Shown here in pieces: positions 24,576 through 36,765 of a stretch of 64,000 nucleotides of DNA. The stretch comes from Welwitschia mirabilis (Eukaryota > Gnetophyta > Gnetopsida > Welwitschiales). Under the pieces are notes generated by a model. It did no database searches and was not told where the DNA came from. It worked only from the letters and a program-made list of their open reading frames with translations. The position numbers were made by a program, and so were the translations under genes. Each line of letters begins with the position of its first letter. The stretch's first letter is position 1. The stretch spans positions 155,417,180 to 155,481,179 of the forward strand of contig JBOZIK010000001.1 of the NCBI GenBank assembly GCA_051453625.1, given 5' to 3'.

Positions 24576-25780
24576 GCATGGATCAATCCTAGAGGGGGAT
24601 GAATAGGTTGTAAGAAATATATTTATCCACTTTAAAGAGCTACAAATAAAATACAAACACTCCACTGAAAAATTGCAAAATGTTTTTAATAATGGATAGA
24701 CATCACCCTTTAACTCGTAGACAACCTGACTTTAGCTGGTATATATTATCCTTAAATGTTGTTTTTTAGGTTTACCATAAACCTATATAATCACTAGTGA
24801 ATTTTAGGACTAACCCACATCTATAAAAGAAAGGATTTAAGCAAGGTGCATAAATGCACAATTATGCTCCATAAGTATAAAATGCAAACAAGCTTTAAGC
24901 TTAGGTATGAAAAAAAGAAAATATTCCAAAGGAAATATGAACTTACACTCTTTTAAGTATAGTACATATAGAACTTGTAATAATAATTGATGTAATGTAT
25001 CTATTATCAAAAGTGTAACCTTCACTATTGAGAAGAAGGTAGTTAAATAGGGTAGTTGAAAAATAGTCATTTAAGAAAAAAAGGACTGTTAGATTTGATT
25101 TTGCCTTTTTCTGATAAAATGCAAAAGTATAACAGTCATATTTAAAACATGTTGGGTTAACCTCAGAAGAATCTCGGTTGTCCTATTCTTTGGTTTCCCT
25201 TGTTAGTTTTGTTGGTTTACCCTTTTTTGACTCAGATTTGATAGTGTACTTATTAGATCACCCATATAGTAATATTAGATTGTCCTTTCCAATTTTAGTT
25301 TTGATATTTCTACTTCATAACATTTGGTCACCCTTTAAAATATATGGGGTTGATCTTATTGTGATCATCCTAACTTGAAATTTTAATCAACCTCTTTATG
25401 ATCATTTCTATGTAGTATGAGGTCGCCCTTAATTATATCTTCGATCACACTCATTATTAGTAGGATGAAATTTGCAGAATGTAGATTAGTTGCCATTGAA
25501 CATAATATAGGTCGCTCGCTTTTGTCTTAGTCAGTAACAGATTTAAAAGTCAATCGTCCCACTAGATATACATGGTAACCATTCCTGAAGTAGCTTAATC
25601 TTACTAACAATTCGGTTTTCCTCTATTTTACTTATGGTCACTTGCATGTTGTCCAGTGTATTTTCACATAGCAGGTCAGTCAGCTGGATATCTTTAGTGG
25701 ATGCTTGGTGTTAGAAAATCTCAAAATAAATAACTCTATAAAATCTCATTATTTTGATTGATGATAATAGGTCCTTAACA
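24576..25780 (-). repeat. 5' LTR of element B (LTR subtype I)
   Basis: Matches the LTRs at 9843-11117 and 33226-34373 throughout, ending ...GATAATAGGTCCTTAACA at 25780. At its left edge the primer binding site and the last LTR bases, present in element C as CTCTGATACCAATTGAAG, are missing. 'ttgcttaaccttg' runs directly into 'catggatcaatcct'. This small deletion would have prevented priming from initiator tRNA-Met. Confidence 0.8.
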
Positions 25781-28700
25781 CCTTTCAAAGTAAATAGATC
25801 AATAATTTATTAATGAAAGAGAAAAAAAGTACATGTTTATATTTTAATATAATAAAGAAATGAGTCCCTCTCTACATTTTAAAACTTTTTAATTTGTAAA
25901 TGATAGTCTTGATAAGAAATAAATGATTTACTTTTATACATTTGAGAAATAAGATCCTTCTATTAGAGGTTTTTTAAAAGCATTGAATATTGTTTTTAAT
26001 TTATTAATGTGAGAGAAATGATGTACTTTATATATCTTACAAATAAGAAAGGAATAAGTACCTTCATATATTCTAAAACATATGAAAGATTGGATTAAAA
26101 TGCCTTTGTACATTTGAAACCCTTTAAGAAAATGAAATTTTTCAATAAAATGAATAACAAGAGTGCTAATAAAATAGAAATTTAATATTTTTATTGTTTT
26201 CATATTTTACTATTCATAAAATAGAAAATCTAATATTTATAATTATTTTAATAAACTTAAACTTATAATTATTTTCATAAATGTTTGATAAATAACTTAG
26301 AGCTTAATAAGATAGATAAATATAGTGGATATAGAAGTTAACACTCTTACACTTTTAATAGAATGCTTTCTACAAACATACTATTTATATCTATCATTAT
26401 AAATTCTTTATTTTAGTAGAAAAAGTATCTTATATCTTTTATAATGTTTACTCTATCCTATGATTATCATAAACATATTGTAATGCTCATAATGCTTTCT
26501 ATCCTATGCTTATCATAAATATAATGTAATGATTTCAATGAGTAATTCTCATAAAGCTTACTCTATCCTTTAGTTTTTATAAATATACTATAATGCTTTT
26601 CATAATTAAAAATACCTATGAAATCTTAAGTAGTATAAAAAAGAGACAATTTGAATTAAGGTTGGACATTCATTATTTATTTTAGTTGTTACAAATTCAA
26701 ACATTAAAACACTTTGTTTTGGCATAATTTAAGATATTAGACCTAATTAATCATTTATTTAGGTAATTGTAATGGCTTATAATCACTAAGTGTTTTTATT
26801 TTAACATTTCTCGAATTAGTGCTGATATACATATAATGACATATTATGGTTTAACTTTGATATCCCATAAAAAATTAAAATCCTATAAATAATGTGTCTT
26901 TTGGAAATTTCTCAAGTTAATATCCTTGATTTGTCTAACTATATAGTCATGAAAATTTTTAAATATTTGGCTACTATGTTTACCTTTTCCATTATCTTTT
27001 TAAATAGGTGATATATTTAACTACCATGCTTACCTTTTTAATAATTTTTTAGATATGTGGTAGCTAGAATCATTGTTTTTCTTTATAGGTAATAACATTT
27101 TTAGATAGGTAGGTTCTAATAGGCCACTCATTACATATGAATGTCTAGCTAAAGTTAACTAATGCATTCACAAACTAAAATTAGAATTCTCTTCATATTT
27201 TTTAAATGAAATCATTATGTAGAATTTAGCTACTAGATCTATAAAGTAAAATTTAATTAATAAACTGATATCATATAATACATATAAAAAGTAAAATTAA
27301 ATTCTTCATAAATATTCTTATAGTTTTATAATGTATTTTTATTTTAGTGAGCTATGTAAAGATTTGTAAGTATTTGATAGGATTCTTATAGTTTTATTAT
27401 GTTTTTTAATTTCTACATGAGCTCTAATTAGTAGAATAAGGATTTTCATGTAATTAATTAAGTATTTTATAACAAGCTTAGAGAAACTAATTAAGGATTT
27501 CTATACTAGGATTGAGTAACTAATTAAGAACCTTTGTAATTGAGTAAGAAATTTTTCTTGAAGTTGGAGTAATTTCATGCTAGATTTAGATGGATATTTA
27601 TACTATCTATTAAAAAACTTAGATAATTATTAAAAATACTTCTTCGTTTCATCTTTAGCATGGATCATGCAGGGTTTATATTGGATGAGGAAAAGTAATC
27701 ACTTAATAAGTATGACATGTTTTTCAATAAATGAACTCATTAATCAAAAAAAGAAAAAATGTTCTTCATCCCTTTATTAAACATGGTTTTAAATACACAA
27801 TCTATTCAAATTATAGGATTCTTTTTAATTGATAAGCTTATCATCATTTTAAACTGGTAGAAATGAAAATGAGTAGAGGAGGAGTTACTAAGCAAAGTAC
27901 ATAACTATGAAAATAAAAGATATTGGTTTATGAAATGGACAATAAAGATGAAGTAAGTAGCATAGTTATCTATAAAGAATGGAAATTAAAAAACACTAGA
28001 AGTTGTTAGCATTTGATAAATGATATCATTAAGCACACCTATAATCTAAGTCATTTTTATATTTCACTTATCAAATTATACTTTTAAAATGATTTTGATT
28101 TTTAAAAATCATTATTTAAGCTTTGTATACTATGTTAATTATGAAATTGCATATATTACATTTGCCTATGAAATTGTAAAAGCATAAAAGTGGTTTATGA
28201 TTATTTAAAAAGCATACTAATTCATATGGTATGACTTTCTCTTTTACTTAGGGCCATGAATTTTAAGTTAGAGGGTTTGGGGCTATAACAGTTTTAGATG
28301 CTAGGTTTAGTATGTAGGCCATAGGCTCTATACTTCACCAAGCAGGTAGTATCAGGGTAGTCAACCTAGATCCACATCAATAAAATATGTAACTAGTATC
28401 TATATACAAGACTTGAACTCCTAATCCTATGACTGTGGAAAGGCATTAGTGATTCATGCGACCCATTAATATGGAGAGAAACCCATCCATTCCATTAATT
28501 AAGGAAGTTCGGGACTAGCACAACCAGTGAATATTTTCAAGTATGTGGGCATGACACTACCTTATTATATGCACACAAATTATTCTATATGTGTGAGTTG
28601 GCTTCTTATCTAGAAAGCATAATAAAACATCTAAATTAACTTGCCATTTTTTAGGGCTATATGGTTTTAAAGTTAAGATAAGGAAAATTAGGCTTACATA

Positions 28701-28914
28701 ATAAAAAATGAATATAGAATGTTAATTTATAATTCTTCACAAGAATAGATGAAAATAACATTTGACATAGTACTAAAACAAAGTTTTCAAGAAATTCTTT
28801 ATGTAAGAGATAATTTAAGAAAGGGAAACAAGTAATGTTATAATTAAAAAAACTAGTAACAATAAAAACTAATAGATATTTATAAATTTGGAAGTTTATC
28901 TAAGTTAAAATAAC
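25781..28914. other. AT-rich decayed region between elements B and C
   Basis: No gene recognised. The sequence is very AT-rich and contains degenerate local repeats (listed). Near 28200-28290 the minus strand shows TGTTATAGCCCCAAACCC starting at 28290. This looks like the start of an LTR of another retrotransposon family running leftward, but I found no matching end. Confidence 0.5.
26440..26600 (+). repeat. Three degenerate direct repeats
   Basis: Units near 26450-26486, 26496-26532 and 26560-26597 share the pattern CT(A)TCCTATG.TTATCATAAA.ATA.TGTAATG with substitutions and small indels. Similar looser duplications occur at 26956-27060 ('ggctactatgtttacctttt') and 27312-27400 ('attcttatagtttta'). 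Confidence 0.55.
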
Positions 28915-30192
28915 TAGAGTATAGATCGGTGAATAGATTATTATAAAATAATCATGCACCTTAAAGACATGTAAATAAGAAGCAAATAAACCGTGAAAAG
29001 TTCATAGAGTGTTTCAATAGTAGATAGTCATCACCTTTAACTCCTAGACCACATGTCTCTAGCTAGCATAGATTAACCTCAATGGTTGATTTTTAAGCTC
29101 AACAAAACCTATACAATCACCAATGAATTTTAAAGCTTATTCACAACTATAGAAGAATGGATTTAAGTGAAGTACACTAATGCATAATTGTGATCTACAA
29201 GTATAAGTTTAAATTAAGCTCTAATAAGCTAGATAAGAAGGAGAGAGAGTCTAGGAGAAATTTGATCTTATAATTATCCAAGAATAGAGCATATAGTACA
29301 TGTAACAGTGTTTGATGTGTTGTCTCTTTTGTCAAAATTAGTAAACTTCACTGTTAAGAAGAAGGTATTTAAATAGAGTGGATGAAAATCACCATTTAAA
29401 AGAGTAGAAATAACCATTGAAACCTAGTTCTGCCTATTTCTAGTAAATCATAGAAGTGCAATGATTATATTTAAAACACATTGTGTTGACCTCATAAGAA
29501 TCTTGGTTACCTTAGTATTTTGATGCCATTACCAAATTTTTAGGTAGTTCTTGCTTAATTAAAATTTAACAATCTGCTACTTTTGAACATCTTATTGCCC
29601 TTACTAAGATGTTAGATCATCCTTGCCTAGTTTAGTTTTGACCTTGGTATTTTTAAACATTTGGTTACCCTTACATAGATAGGCAGTCGAATGTGCATGA
29701 GGTCATCTAAACTTGATAAGTCGGTTATCCTCTTTATGATAGTTTCTTATCTATGTAGCAATCTATCACCCTTGCATGTGTCTTAGGTCATTCTAATTAT
29801 TAGTTGATTGAAAATTACTGAATTTAATCTAGTTTCTCTTGTGATGATGATCAGTTATCCACTATGATTTTAGTTTATAATAGATTTAAGAGTCGATTGC
29901 TCCCTTAGAGATACAGGGTCATCCTTGCTAGAATGGTTCTTTATCTGATTAGCAGTTTAGTCATCCCACTTGGAAAACATGATTGTCTAGTCCTGAACTA
30001 GTTTTACCTTACTGATAGTTTAGTCATCAGGGATTTTACTTCTAGTCATCCTTATGTTATTCAATGTGTATTCAAGTGATAATTTGGTTGTCCATATAAG
30101 TTGTATGGTCGCTTGGTGTTGAAAAATCTCTACAAAATAACTATCTCCACAAAAACTTATTAATTGATCAATGACAATAAGTTCTTTCAACA
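28915..30192 (-). repeat. 3' LTR of element C (LTR subtype II)
   Basis: Starts near 'tagagtatagatc', equivalent to TGAAGTATGGATC of the intact LTRs, and ends '...gttctttcaaca' at 30192. It is most similar to the 3' LTR of element B. The following tract, aaaattttattttttatc, is where the polypurine complement AACTCCCCCTTCGTC stands in A. Nearly every C has become T. Confidence 0.75.
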
Positions 30193-30521
30193 AAATTTTA
30201 TTTTTTATCATTGATTAAGGAAAAATAGTATTTTAAAGTACATGCTCACTGTTAATCACATAATTTGGTAAATAACTCATATTAACATGAGTTTTATTGG
30301 AGAAATAGAGGTAGAAATAACTTAATTAAAAAGACATTTTTCAATTGCACAAAAAATGTCTTGTATTAACCAAAGGATTTGAAATTTTGATACACTTAAA
30401 ATGTACATTTTGGTTAATAACTTTTACAAAATTACATTTGATAAGTAGACACATAAAATCTCCCCCCTTTTTTATAAAATCAAGGAGAGGAGTACAAAAA
30501 GGAAGAGACATAAGAGAAAAT

Positions 30522-31460
30522 TTAATTAGAAATAGAGGATTCTTTAGAAGATTGGGCATCCTCACTCTGAGAAGTGTCAACTATAGAAGTACCACTAGTG
30601 ATGAGTGGTATCTTGATATGCCTAGTACGAGAGTCTAGGTAGCATAAAATATGAAGAATCTTTGGAATATAAGAGGCCTTGACCTTGGGCTTAGAAGCTA
30701 CAAGAGGCTCTTCAAATATGTGCATCCAAGAGAAAAGGGCACAGTTAATGGACCCTATGGGATTTTGAATCTCTTGCCAACAAAGATGTGGAATATCGAA
30801 GTGCCAACAAATCCAAGTGATGAGAAAAGAATATGATAGGAAACACATCTTGTGAGGATGAAGCTAGGTAACTATACTTTTGAGCATAATGCCAAGATCA
30901 TCAATGTCACATCTATGATTCAATGAGTAGAGGAGGAATACTTGATAGTTTGAGAGTTCATCTCTGTGCTCAGTAATAGGAAGGAAATTATATGAAAGAA
31001 TTAAATGCAAAAAATAGAACTTGGAAAGAAGGTGAGAAGCTTTGAGAGTCTTCTTTTAGGTGATGAATGGGCCATAAATGTGCTAAGTGATAGCTTTTTT
31101 TCTTTTAAAAGATTCTGCCATAGGCTAGTATTCCCTCATGTTTTCTAGAGGTATTCTAGTAAGAGAAGCTATTAGATCTGTAGTAATGTGCATCTCTTAG
31201 CCAAAGATAAAGGTAATGAATGTGGAATGAAAAACATCAAAACATGCATTTGAATAAAATAAGAATATAAGCAATGAATAGCATGTTTATAAGACATGGA
31301 AGAAGTAGCCCTTTCCAAAGACTGAGGAATTGCATAGGTGCACAGGTATTTTCCATTGCAATAGGACTAGATTCAATTTTTTTTGAAAATGCTCATTCTT
31401 GAGAAAATATAGCTTGAAGGCTTTGCTTCTTGGAATCCTCTCTAGTGTGCTAGGAAGTTA
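30522..31460 (-). pseudogene. Env-position ORF of element C
   Basis: Third copy of the extra ORF. The C-terminal third is open (30522-30848) and reads LSYSFLITWICWHFDIPHL, then IGSINCALFSWMHIFEEP, then a Ser/Glu-rich tail ending at the stop 30522-30524. The tail matches the equivalents in A and B. Upstream traces continue to about 31460. There the codon matching the ATG of A and B appears to be ATA (plus-strand 'gaagttatcgaag' against 'gaagccatctgaag'). It lies on the pol strand between the LTR and the palindrome spacer. Confidence 0.6.
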
Positions 31461-31599
31461 TCGAAGATCATATTTGAAGAGAAAAATCATAGGAGATAAG
31501 AGGAATAGGTCATAAAAGTTAGAGAAAGCAAAAAAAGGTAGAAAATACAAATGAGGATTTTGAGGGAGTAGACAAATTTAAAAATATATAGCACACCAC

Positions 31600-31990
31600 C
31601 TTAAACATAGGTAACTGAGTGACTTAGTCAGTTAACTTGTGTAATTTAAAAACAAAACTAAATAGTAATATCGTGCTCAATCATAAGATAAACTCAGTTG
31701 ACCTACAAGGAGAAATATTAATAGAGAAAACTAAAGCAAAGTTGATTGACTCGAAGGAATGTAGAGATCGACCTAATTTAATAAGAAAATAGATTTAACT
31801 ATAGTTAACCTATTAGATATAGGTGGTTAACCCTAGTAAAGATAGTTTATCAAAAAAATAGATTCTCACATATTCAACCCAGATAAAAAAGATGGTCGAC
31901 CCAATGTAAAGAAAAGTTTAACAGGAAGAACTGAAAGATAAATAGTTGACTCAAAGGACCAATGAGGTTGACTGGGGTTTAATTTGATAT
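31600..31990. repeat. GGTCGACC-motif array (element C)
   Basis: Same location relative to RNase H and the extra ORF as in A and B. Sites include GAGATCGACCT near 31765, GATGGTCGACCC near 31893 and GAGGTTGACTGGGG near 31965, with others decayed to GTTGA or GGTTAACC. Confidence 0.55.
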
Positions 31991-32039
31991 AACATCAAAA
32001 GTTTTGAACCCATTAACTTAACTCTAATGTTCAGCTGAG

Positions 32040-32368
32040 GTTAGGTTTTTCAAGTTTTTCTCAGATAGGATACCCAAAAAGTAATGAAGTATAGAAAAAC
32101 GATCAGACAAAAGAGGTTCTCTAAAAATATCGGCTAATTAATATTGAGTACAAACATATTCAAGTGTGATATTTTTTTTTTAAACCAAGTTATGAATAAA
32201 ATGATATTGAATATAGATGTACTTAGTGCAAGTGTGTTAAACTAGATTATAAGTGCTTTAAATGGCACTTGAATTGTTGCAAAGAATAGGAACTTCAGAG
32301 ATGTCTATTCCATAGTCTTTGAAAGCTTCTTTTGTCCATAACACCTGAGTGTAGCAAGTCCCAATATC
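32040..32368 (-). pseudogene. Element C RNase H fragment
   Basis: The minus strand reads DIGTCYTQVLWTKEAFKDYGIDISEVPILCNNSSAI across the gap edge, the 'LLWMKQTL.DYGI...PI.CDNTSAI' block of copia RNase H, with the catalytic Asp of CDN changed to Asn. The sequence downstream to about 32040 is collinear with A. It is cut on the right by the 100-N gap (32369-32468). Confidence 0.75.
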
Positions 32369-32468
32369 NNNNNNNNNNNNNNNNNNNNNNNNNNNNNNNN
32401 NNNNNNNNNNNNNNNNNNNNNNNNNNNNNNNNNNNNNNNNNNNNNNNNNNNNNNNNNNNNNNNNNNNN
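32369..32468. other. Assembly gap (100 N) inside element C
   Basis: The left side is RNase H and the right side is the middle of gag. The RT, integrase and protease of C (about 3.5 kb in B) are either in this gap or were deleted. Confidence 0.9.
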
Positions 32469-33162
32469 ATCGGGGTTTTCATGAGTAACTTTTAATGTTA
32501 TACTTTTCTTTTTCGCTTTTCAATTTTAGTTCAAACATGTGAAGGTTTTCTTAGAGGTCATCCATCTTCATGATATTCATGTCCTTGCTTTCTTCGATGG
32601 CAGTTACGTTGGACTCAAATCTCTTTGGAAGGGATCTTAATGCTTTGCATACTACTCTTGACTCCTAGATGAGTTCACCTATGTCATGCATAGAATTAAC
32701 AATATCCATTAGTTTTGCAAAAAAATCATTTATACCTTCATCTTCGTCCATCTTGAGATCTTTGAACTGAGTAATGAGCATCTAAAGCTTAGCCTACTTC
32801 ACTAGGCTTGTACCTTCATGAGCAGTTTGCGAGATATCCCATGCTTCTTTAATTGTGATTCAATTTACTACTTGTTTGAAATCTTCCAAATCTATGGCAC
32901 AGAAGATAGCATTCAGCCCTTGGAAATTGCATGATGACATCGACTTTTCATTAGGTGTCCACTTGTCTTTGCTCTTTAGAGAAGTTAGCTTGGTTAAAGG
33001 ATCCTGCAAAGTAGGAAGACAATAGCCATTAGTGGTAAAATCCCATATTTCAAGGTCTATGGATTGAACAAAGACCCTTATTTTTGCCTTCCAATAACCA
33101 TAGTTGATTTCATCAAAGAAGGAAGACCTTGTAACAGAATTTCCTTTCGAGGGCTGACTTAT
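32469..33162 (-). pseudogene. Element C gag (UBN2-type), N-terminal part
   Basis: The minus strand reads SQPSKGNSVTRSSFFDE, then NYGYWKAKIRVFVQSIDLEIW, then KSKDKWTPNEKSMSS and LEDFKQVVN, parallel to gag of element B over about 230 codons and broken by a few stops. The codon at the position of B's initiating ATG is ATA (33160-33162), so even without the stops gag would lack its start. The right neighbour is the primer binding site, about 50 bases away. Confidence 0.8.
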
Positions 33163-33212
33163 TTTCTAGGGTTGATGGAGTAGAGATCTGTTAGGATATG
33201 TTGCTCAACCTT

Positions 33213-33223
33213 CTCTGATACCA
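33213..33223 (-). other. Primer binding site of element C (initiator tRNA-Met)
   Basis: Plus-strand CTCTGATACCA reads TGGTATCAGAG on the element strand, two bases after the end of the LTR (...TACTTCA). It is complementary to the 3' end of plant initiator tRNA-Met, the usual copia primer. This proves that 33226-34373 is the 5' LTR. Confidence 0.85.
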
Positions 33224-33225
33224 AT

Positions 33226-34373
33226 TGAAGTATGGATCGATCCTCGAGGGGGGTGAATAGGTCATAAGAAAAATATTCATCCACTTTGAAGACCTCCAAA
33301 TAAAAGACAAACACTTCACTAAAAAATCATAGAATGTTTTTAATGATGAATAGACACCACCCTTCATCTCTTAGACAACCTGTCTCTAGCTGGCATAAAT
33401 TATCCTCAAAGGTTGGTTTTTAGGCTTATCATAAATCTATACAATCACTAGTGGATTTTTAGGGCTAATCCACAACCATGGAAGAAAGGGCTTAAGCAAG
33501 GTGCATAAATGCACAGTTATGCTTCACAGGTACAAAATGCAAAGCAAGCTTTGATAAGCTTAGTTATGAAGAAGAGAGAATATCCCAGAAAAAATCTGAA
33601 CTCACAATCTTTCAAGTACAGTACATATAGAACTTATAACAATGATTGATGTAATGTCTCTATCATCACAAGAAGGTGCCTTTACTATTGAGAGGAAGGT
33701 ACTTAAATAGAGCAAGACATTTAAAGATAAAAAGTGAATTGTTGAAACTAATTTCGCCATTTTCCGATGAACTATAAAAGTATAACGGTTATATTTAGAA
33801 CACATTGGATCGATCTTACGATAAACTCGGTCATCCAAGACTTTAGTCACTCTTACCAGATATATGGGGTCGACCTCATTATGGTCGCCCTAACTTACAA
33901 TGTCGGTCGACCTTTTTTGGTCGTTTCTTATCTAAGTAGTAAGCAGTCACCCGTTCCAATGTCTTCGGTCACCCTCACTGTTAGTTGGCTGAAACTTGCC
34001 GAATACAGGTTGATTGCCCTTGGACAAAATATAGGTCGCCCATGGTTGTCTCAGTTTGCAATAGGTTTAACAATCGATCGCCTCACTAGATATACATGGT
34101 TACCTATTCTGGAACTAGTCTTAATCTATTTTACCAGTTCGGTCGCCTCAACTTGAAAACATGGTCACCCGGTCCTAAAGAAGCTTAACCTTGCTGACAG
34201 TTAAGTTGCCCTATGTTTTACTTATGGTCATCCGCATGTTGTCCAGTGTATTTTCACATAACAGGTCTGTCGTCCAAATATCTTTAGCGGTTGCCTGGTG
34301 CTAGAAAATCTCTACAAAATGACTAACTCCACAAAAACTCGTTAATTTGATCAATGATAATAGGTTCTCAACA
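33226..34373 (-). repeat. 5' LTR of element C (LTR subtype I)
   Basis: 1148 bases, the cleanest LTR in the window, reading TGTTGAGAACC...TACTTCA on the element strand. The end nearest gag holds the box 'tcctcgaggggggtgaatagg' (plus strand) typical of Sirevirus-like LTRs. It has well-preserved GGTCGACC sites, with exact copies at 33868-33875 and 33905-33912. It is close to the 3' LTR of element A. Confidence 0.85.
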
Positions 34374-34399
34374 GATATCAATTTCTTCCATGCTACTAA

Positions 34400-34905
34400 T
34401 ACATCCTTTGATTATAAAACTAAATAATCCTAAATGAAAGGGTAGATTCTTTTATTAGGAAGTTAATACAATTTACTTAAAAATTAATAACTTCGTAATG
34501 AAACATAAATCAATACATTTTATTTTACATCCAAAAGATGCACCTTCCCCAAACTAGTGAAACGTTGTGAGATGAAGATAATTCATTTCAAAGAAATAAT
34601 TCTTCAACAACAAAAAGATTCATTCTAATAGAAAAGAAGGACGAAGTGTGAAAAATCCCTTATAGTTACATAAGCCCAAGTTTAAAGACTTAGGCAAGTG
34701 GTTCATGAACGAACTACCTACTTACATAGTTACCAAAATATTCTTCGTAATAATATTTAATACTTAAATTATTAATTATTTAATTTAATGTTTGGTTTAT
34801 ATTGAAAGTTTGTTTACCTTACTTCTCATTTCTGCTATTCATGAAGTAATGTCATAATTTTGCATCTTATTCTAATATTACAAATACCTAACATTGTATC
34901 AAAGC
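34400..34905 (+). repeat. Copia-type LTR end with primer binding site, copy 1
   Basis: Collinear with 45000-45430 (for example 'caccttccccaaacta', 'catttcaaagaaataattcttcaacaa', 'ttaccttacttctcatttct', 'catgaag.aa'). It ends ...CTAACA at 34893 followed by TTGTATCAAAGC (34894-34905), which matches the initiator-Met primer site TGGTATCAGAGC at 10 of 12 positions. It is therefore the end of a plus-strand 5' LTR. Just after it, a short trace MKLENSNLEKVL corresponds to MELEHFYSRKVS after the other copy. Confidence 0.6.
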
Positions 34906-36370
34906 TTTTGTACTTAATTTCAAATATGAAATTAGAGAATTCTAACTTAGAAAAGGTTCTAACATGGTATTGGAGTTAATGGTTTTAGTATTAGAATGTT
35001 AGAGACAGATCTAATAAATCACTAAGCTGAGAACTAAAAGTTGTAGTCTTAAAGATACTCTAATAAAACATCAATTTTAGAAACTAATGATTTTATGCTA
35101 AAACAAAAATAATAGTAGAAAATGTGTTTATTAATAGAACTTTAAAAGTTAATATAAGTAATTGTAATTATTAGTGAAGTAAAAACAGATTTGTTTGTTT
35201 CATTAATTGAAAATGATAACTAACTTTAAGTTATGATGAAAGTTATGATTTGAACTAATATCATAATGATTCATTTAAATTGAAAAAAATAAAACAAGGA
35301 AGGAAAAAAGATAATTTTCATTGAATGCCAAGGCACCAAAATTGTAGAAGTCAAAGTAGCCAATTTTAAGAGGAGACAAGTCTTATAAGTGTTTCATGAC
35401 TCCTATCTTATCAAAAATAGAAGACGGTCCCATTGAAATTAGTGCCTTACAATCTCAATTGATGAAACTAAAGTTGACTAGAAGCATTGAGATGAAGATT
35501 ACAAAAATCAAAAGGGATATATCCATCCATGAAATATAAAAATACCATAAAGCATGGTAAATAAGAACAAACTCCATTTTCCAAGTAAACCATTGTGATC
35601 CTACATTGTAAAATAATGAATCAATCAAACTAAGATTGATAGGATAGATAACGTAGACATGTTTGAGATCTTCTATAAATATCTCCCAAAATACCTAGTG
35701 AAGAAGTTACAAAAATAAAAAGTTAATAGCATAGATGATGCCACATTATTTCTATTTGATGAAGATAAAGTTCATCAAGCAGTAAAAGTGTTAAGCCCAG
35801 AGAGTGAAATGTAATAAGAAACCATAGTTTCCTCCTTGACAAAATATAATAACTTGCTTTCCTCCTTTTTACTCCCCAGAACACTATTAGAATGAAATAG
35901 TACTAACATTATCCCCATTGTACTTTCTTTAGTGAATGATATGGAAGTGTACTAAAGATATATATTTTTTAAAATCAATATCACATGCTTCACAAAATTT
36001 TCAAACCAAATGAATGTAAAAATTAATAAATCTCTAAATCATTTTGAATTCCTATGGTAAAATCCACAAATAAAGTCTACGAATAGGTGGCTAAAGGTAT
36101 GTACATTTTATCTTGTCTCATTATAAAGTTGAACTCTATAACTTTGGAAAAGCGATGTCACTACACTCTAATAATTATGCATCTAGTAAATTTAATACTC
36201 TTCCCTATAACTCTTTTCTTTATTAATTGCATTCTTTGTGTTCTTATTTCTAAATCTTCCTCTTTTATTGCTTAATTCATAATTTTGACATTATATTTAT
36301 AATAGTTTTCAGTGACAACTATTTAAAGGAATGTAGTTAGGAGTATTTTTAATTTATTAAGATTCTTAGT

Positions 36371-36450
36371 AATGCATCCTTGAAAAAAGTTGAAGATAAC
36401 ATGCTTATAAAATGCATCCTTGAAACAAGTTGAAGATAACATGCTTATAA
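36371..36450 (+). repeat. Tandem duplication, 2 x 40 bp
   Basis: 36371-36410 and 36411-36450 are identical except for one base (AAAAAGT against AAACAAGT). The unit starts AATGCATCCTTGAAA. A recent local duplication. Confidence 0.9.
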
Positions 36451-36721
36451 AAGTATTACTAAAAACGATACTAGGTATTAACAAAGTATTCATCAGTTGT
36501 ATTAAGATAAATAGATTTGATGAAAATAATTATTCTACTTTACATAAAGAGTGAATGTTGGATATAGAAGGTGTTAACTTGTTAGTTATAACATGTCATG
36601 AAGATCCTAGAGCTACAATGATAACAAGAAATTATTTGATGGGTTTTATGTGAATTACAGACACCTAGTTAAATAAAATGACATATTGATGGAACTTGGA
36701 TGGTAATCACTTACCATAGTA

Positions 36722-36765
36722 TCAATCATAATGAACCATAAAGTCAATCATAATGAACCATAAAG
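36722..36765 (+). repeat. Tandem duplication, 2 x 22 bp
   Basis: Two perfect copies, 36722-36743 and 36744-36765. The unit starts TCAATCATAATGAACC. Confidence 0.9.

Larger units (their letters stand above)
16957..25780 (-). mobile_element. Copia element B (Sirevirus-like), nearly full length
   Basis: The most complete member of the family here, contiguous without gaps: 3' LTR (left-truncated by the gap), polypurine tract, env-position ORF relic, palindrome-rich spacer, RNase H and RT, integrase, protease, gag and 5' LTR, all on the minus strand. The gene order gag-PR-IN-RT-RH identifies Ty1/copia. The two LTRs belong to different sequence subtypes, and the primer binding site has been deleted. 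Multiple stops occur in every domain. Confidence 0.85.
28915..34373 (-). mobile_element. Copia element C (Sirevirus-like), pol mostly missing
   Basis: Same family and orientation as A and B: 3' LTR, decayed polypurine tract, env-position ORF, palindrome spacer, start of RNase H, a 100-N gap, then gag, primer binding site and 5' LTR. Reverse transcriptase, integrase and protease are absent and would fall in the gap. The left and right LTRs are of different subtypes, and no matching target-site duplication is seen (left flank ATAAC, right flank GATAT). Confidence 0.8.
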
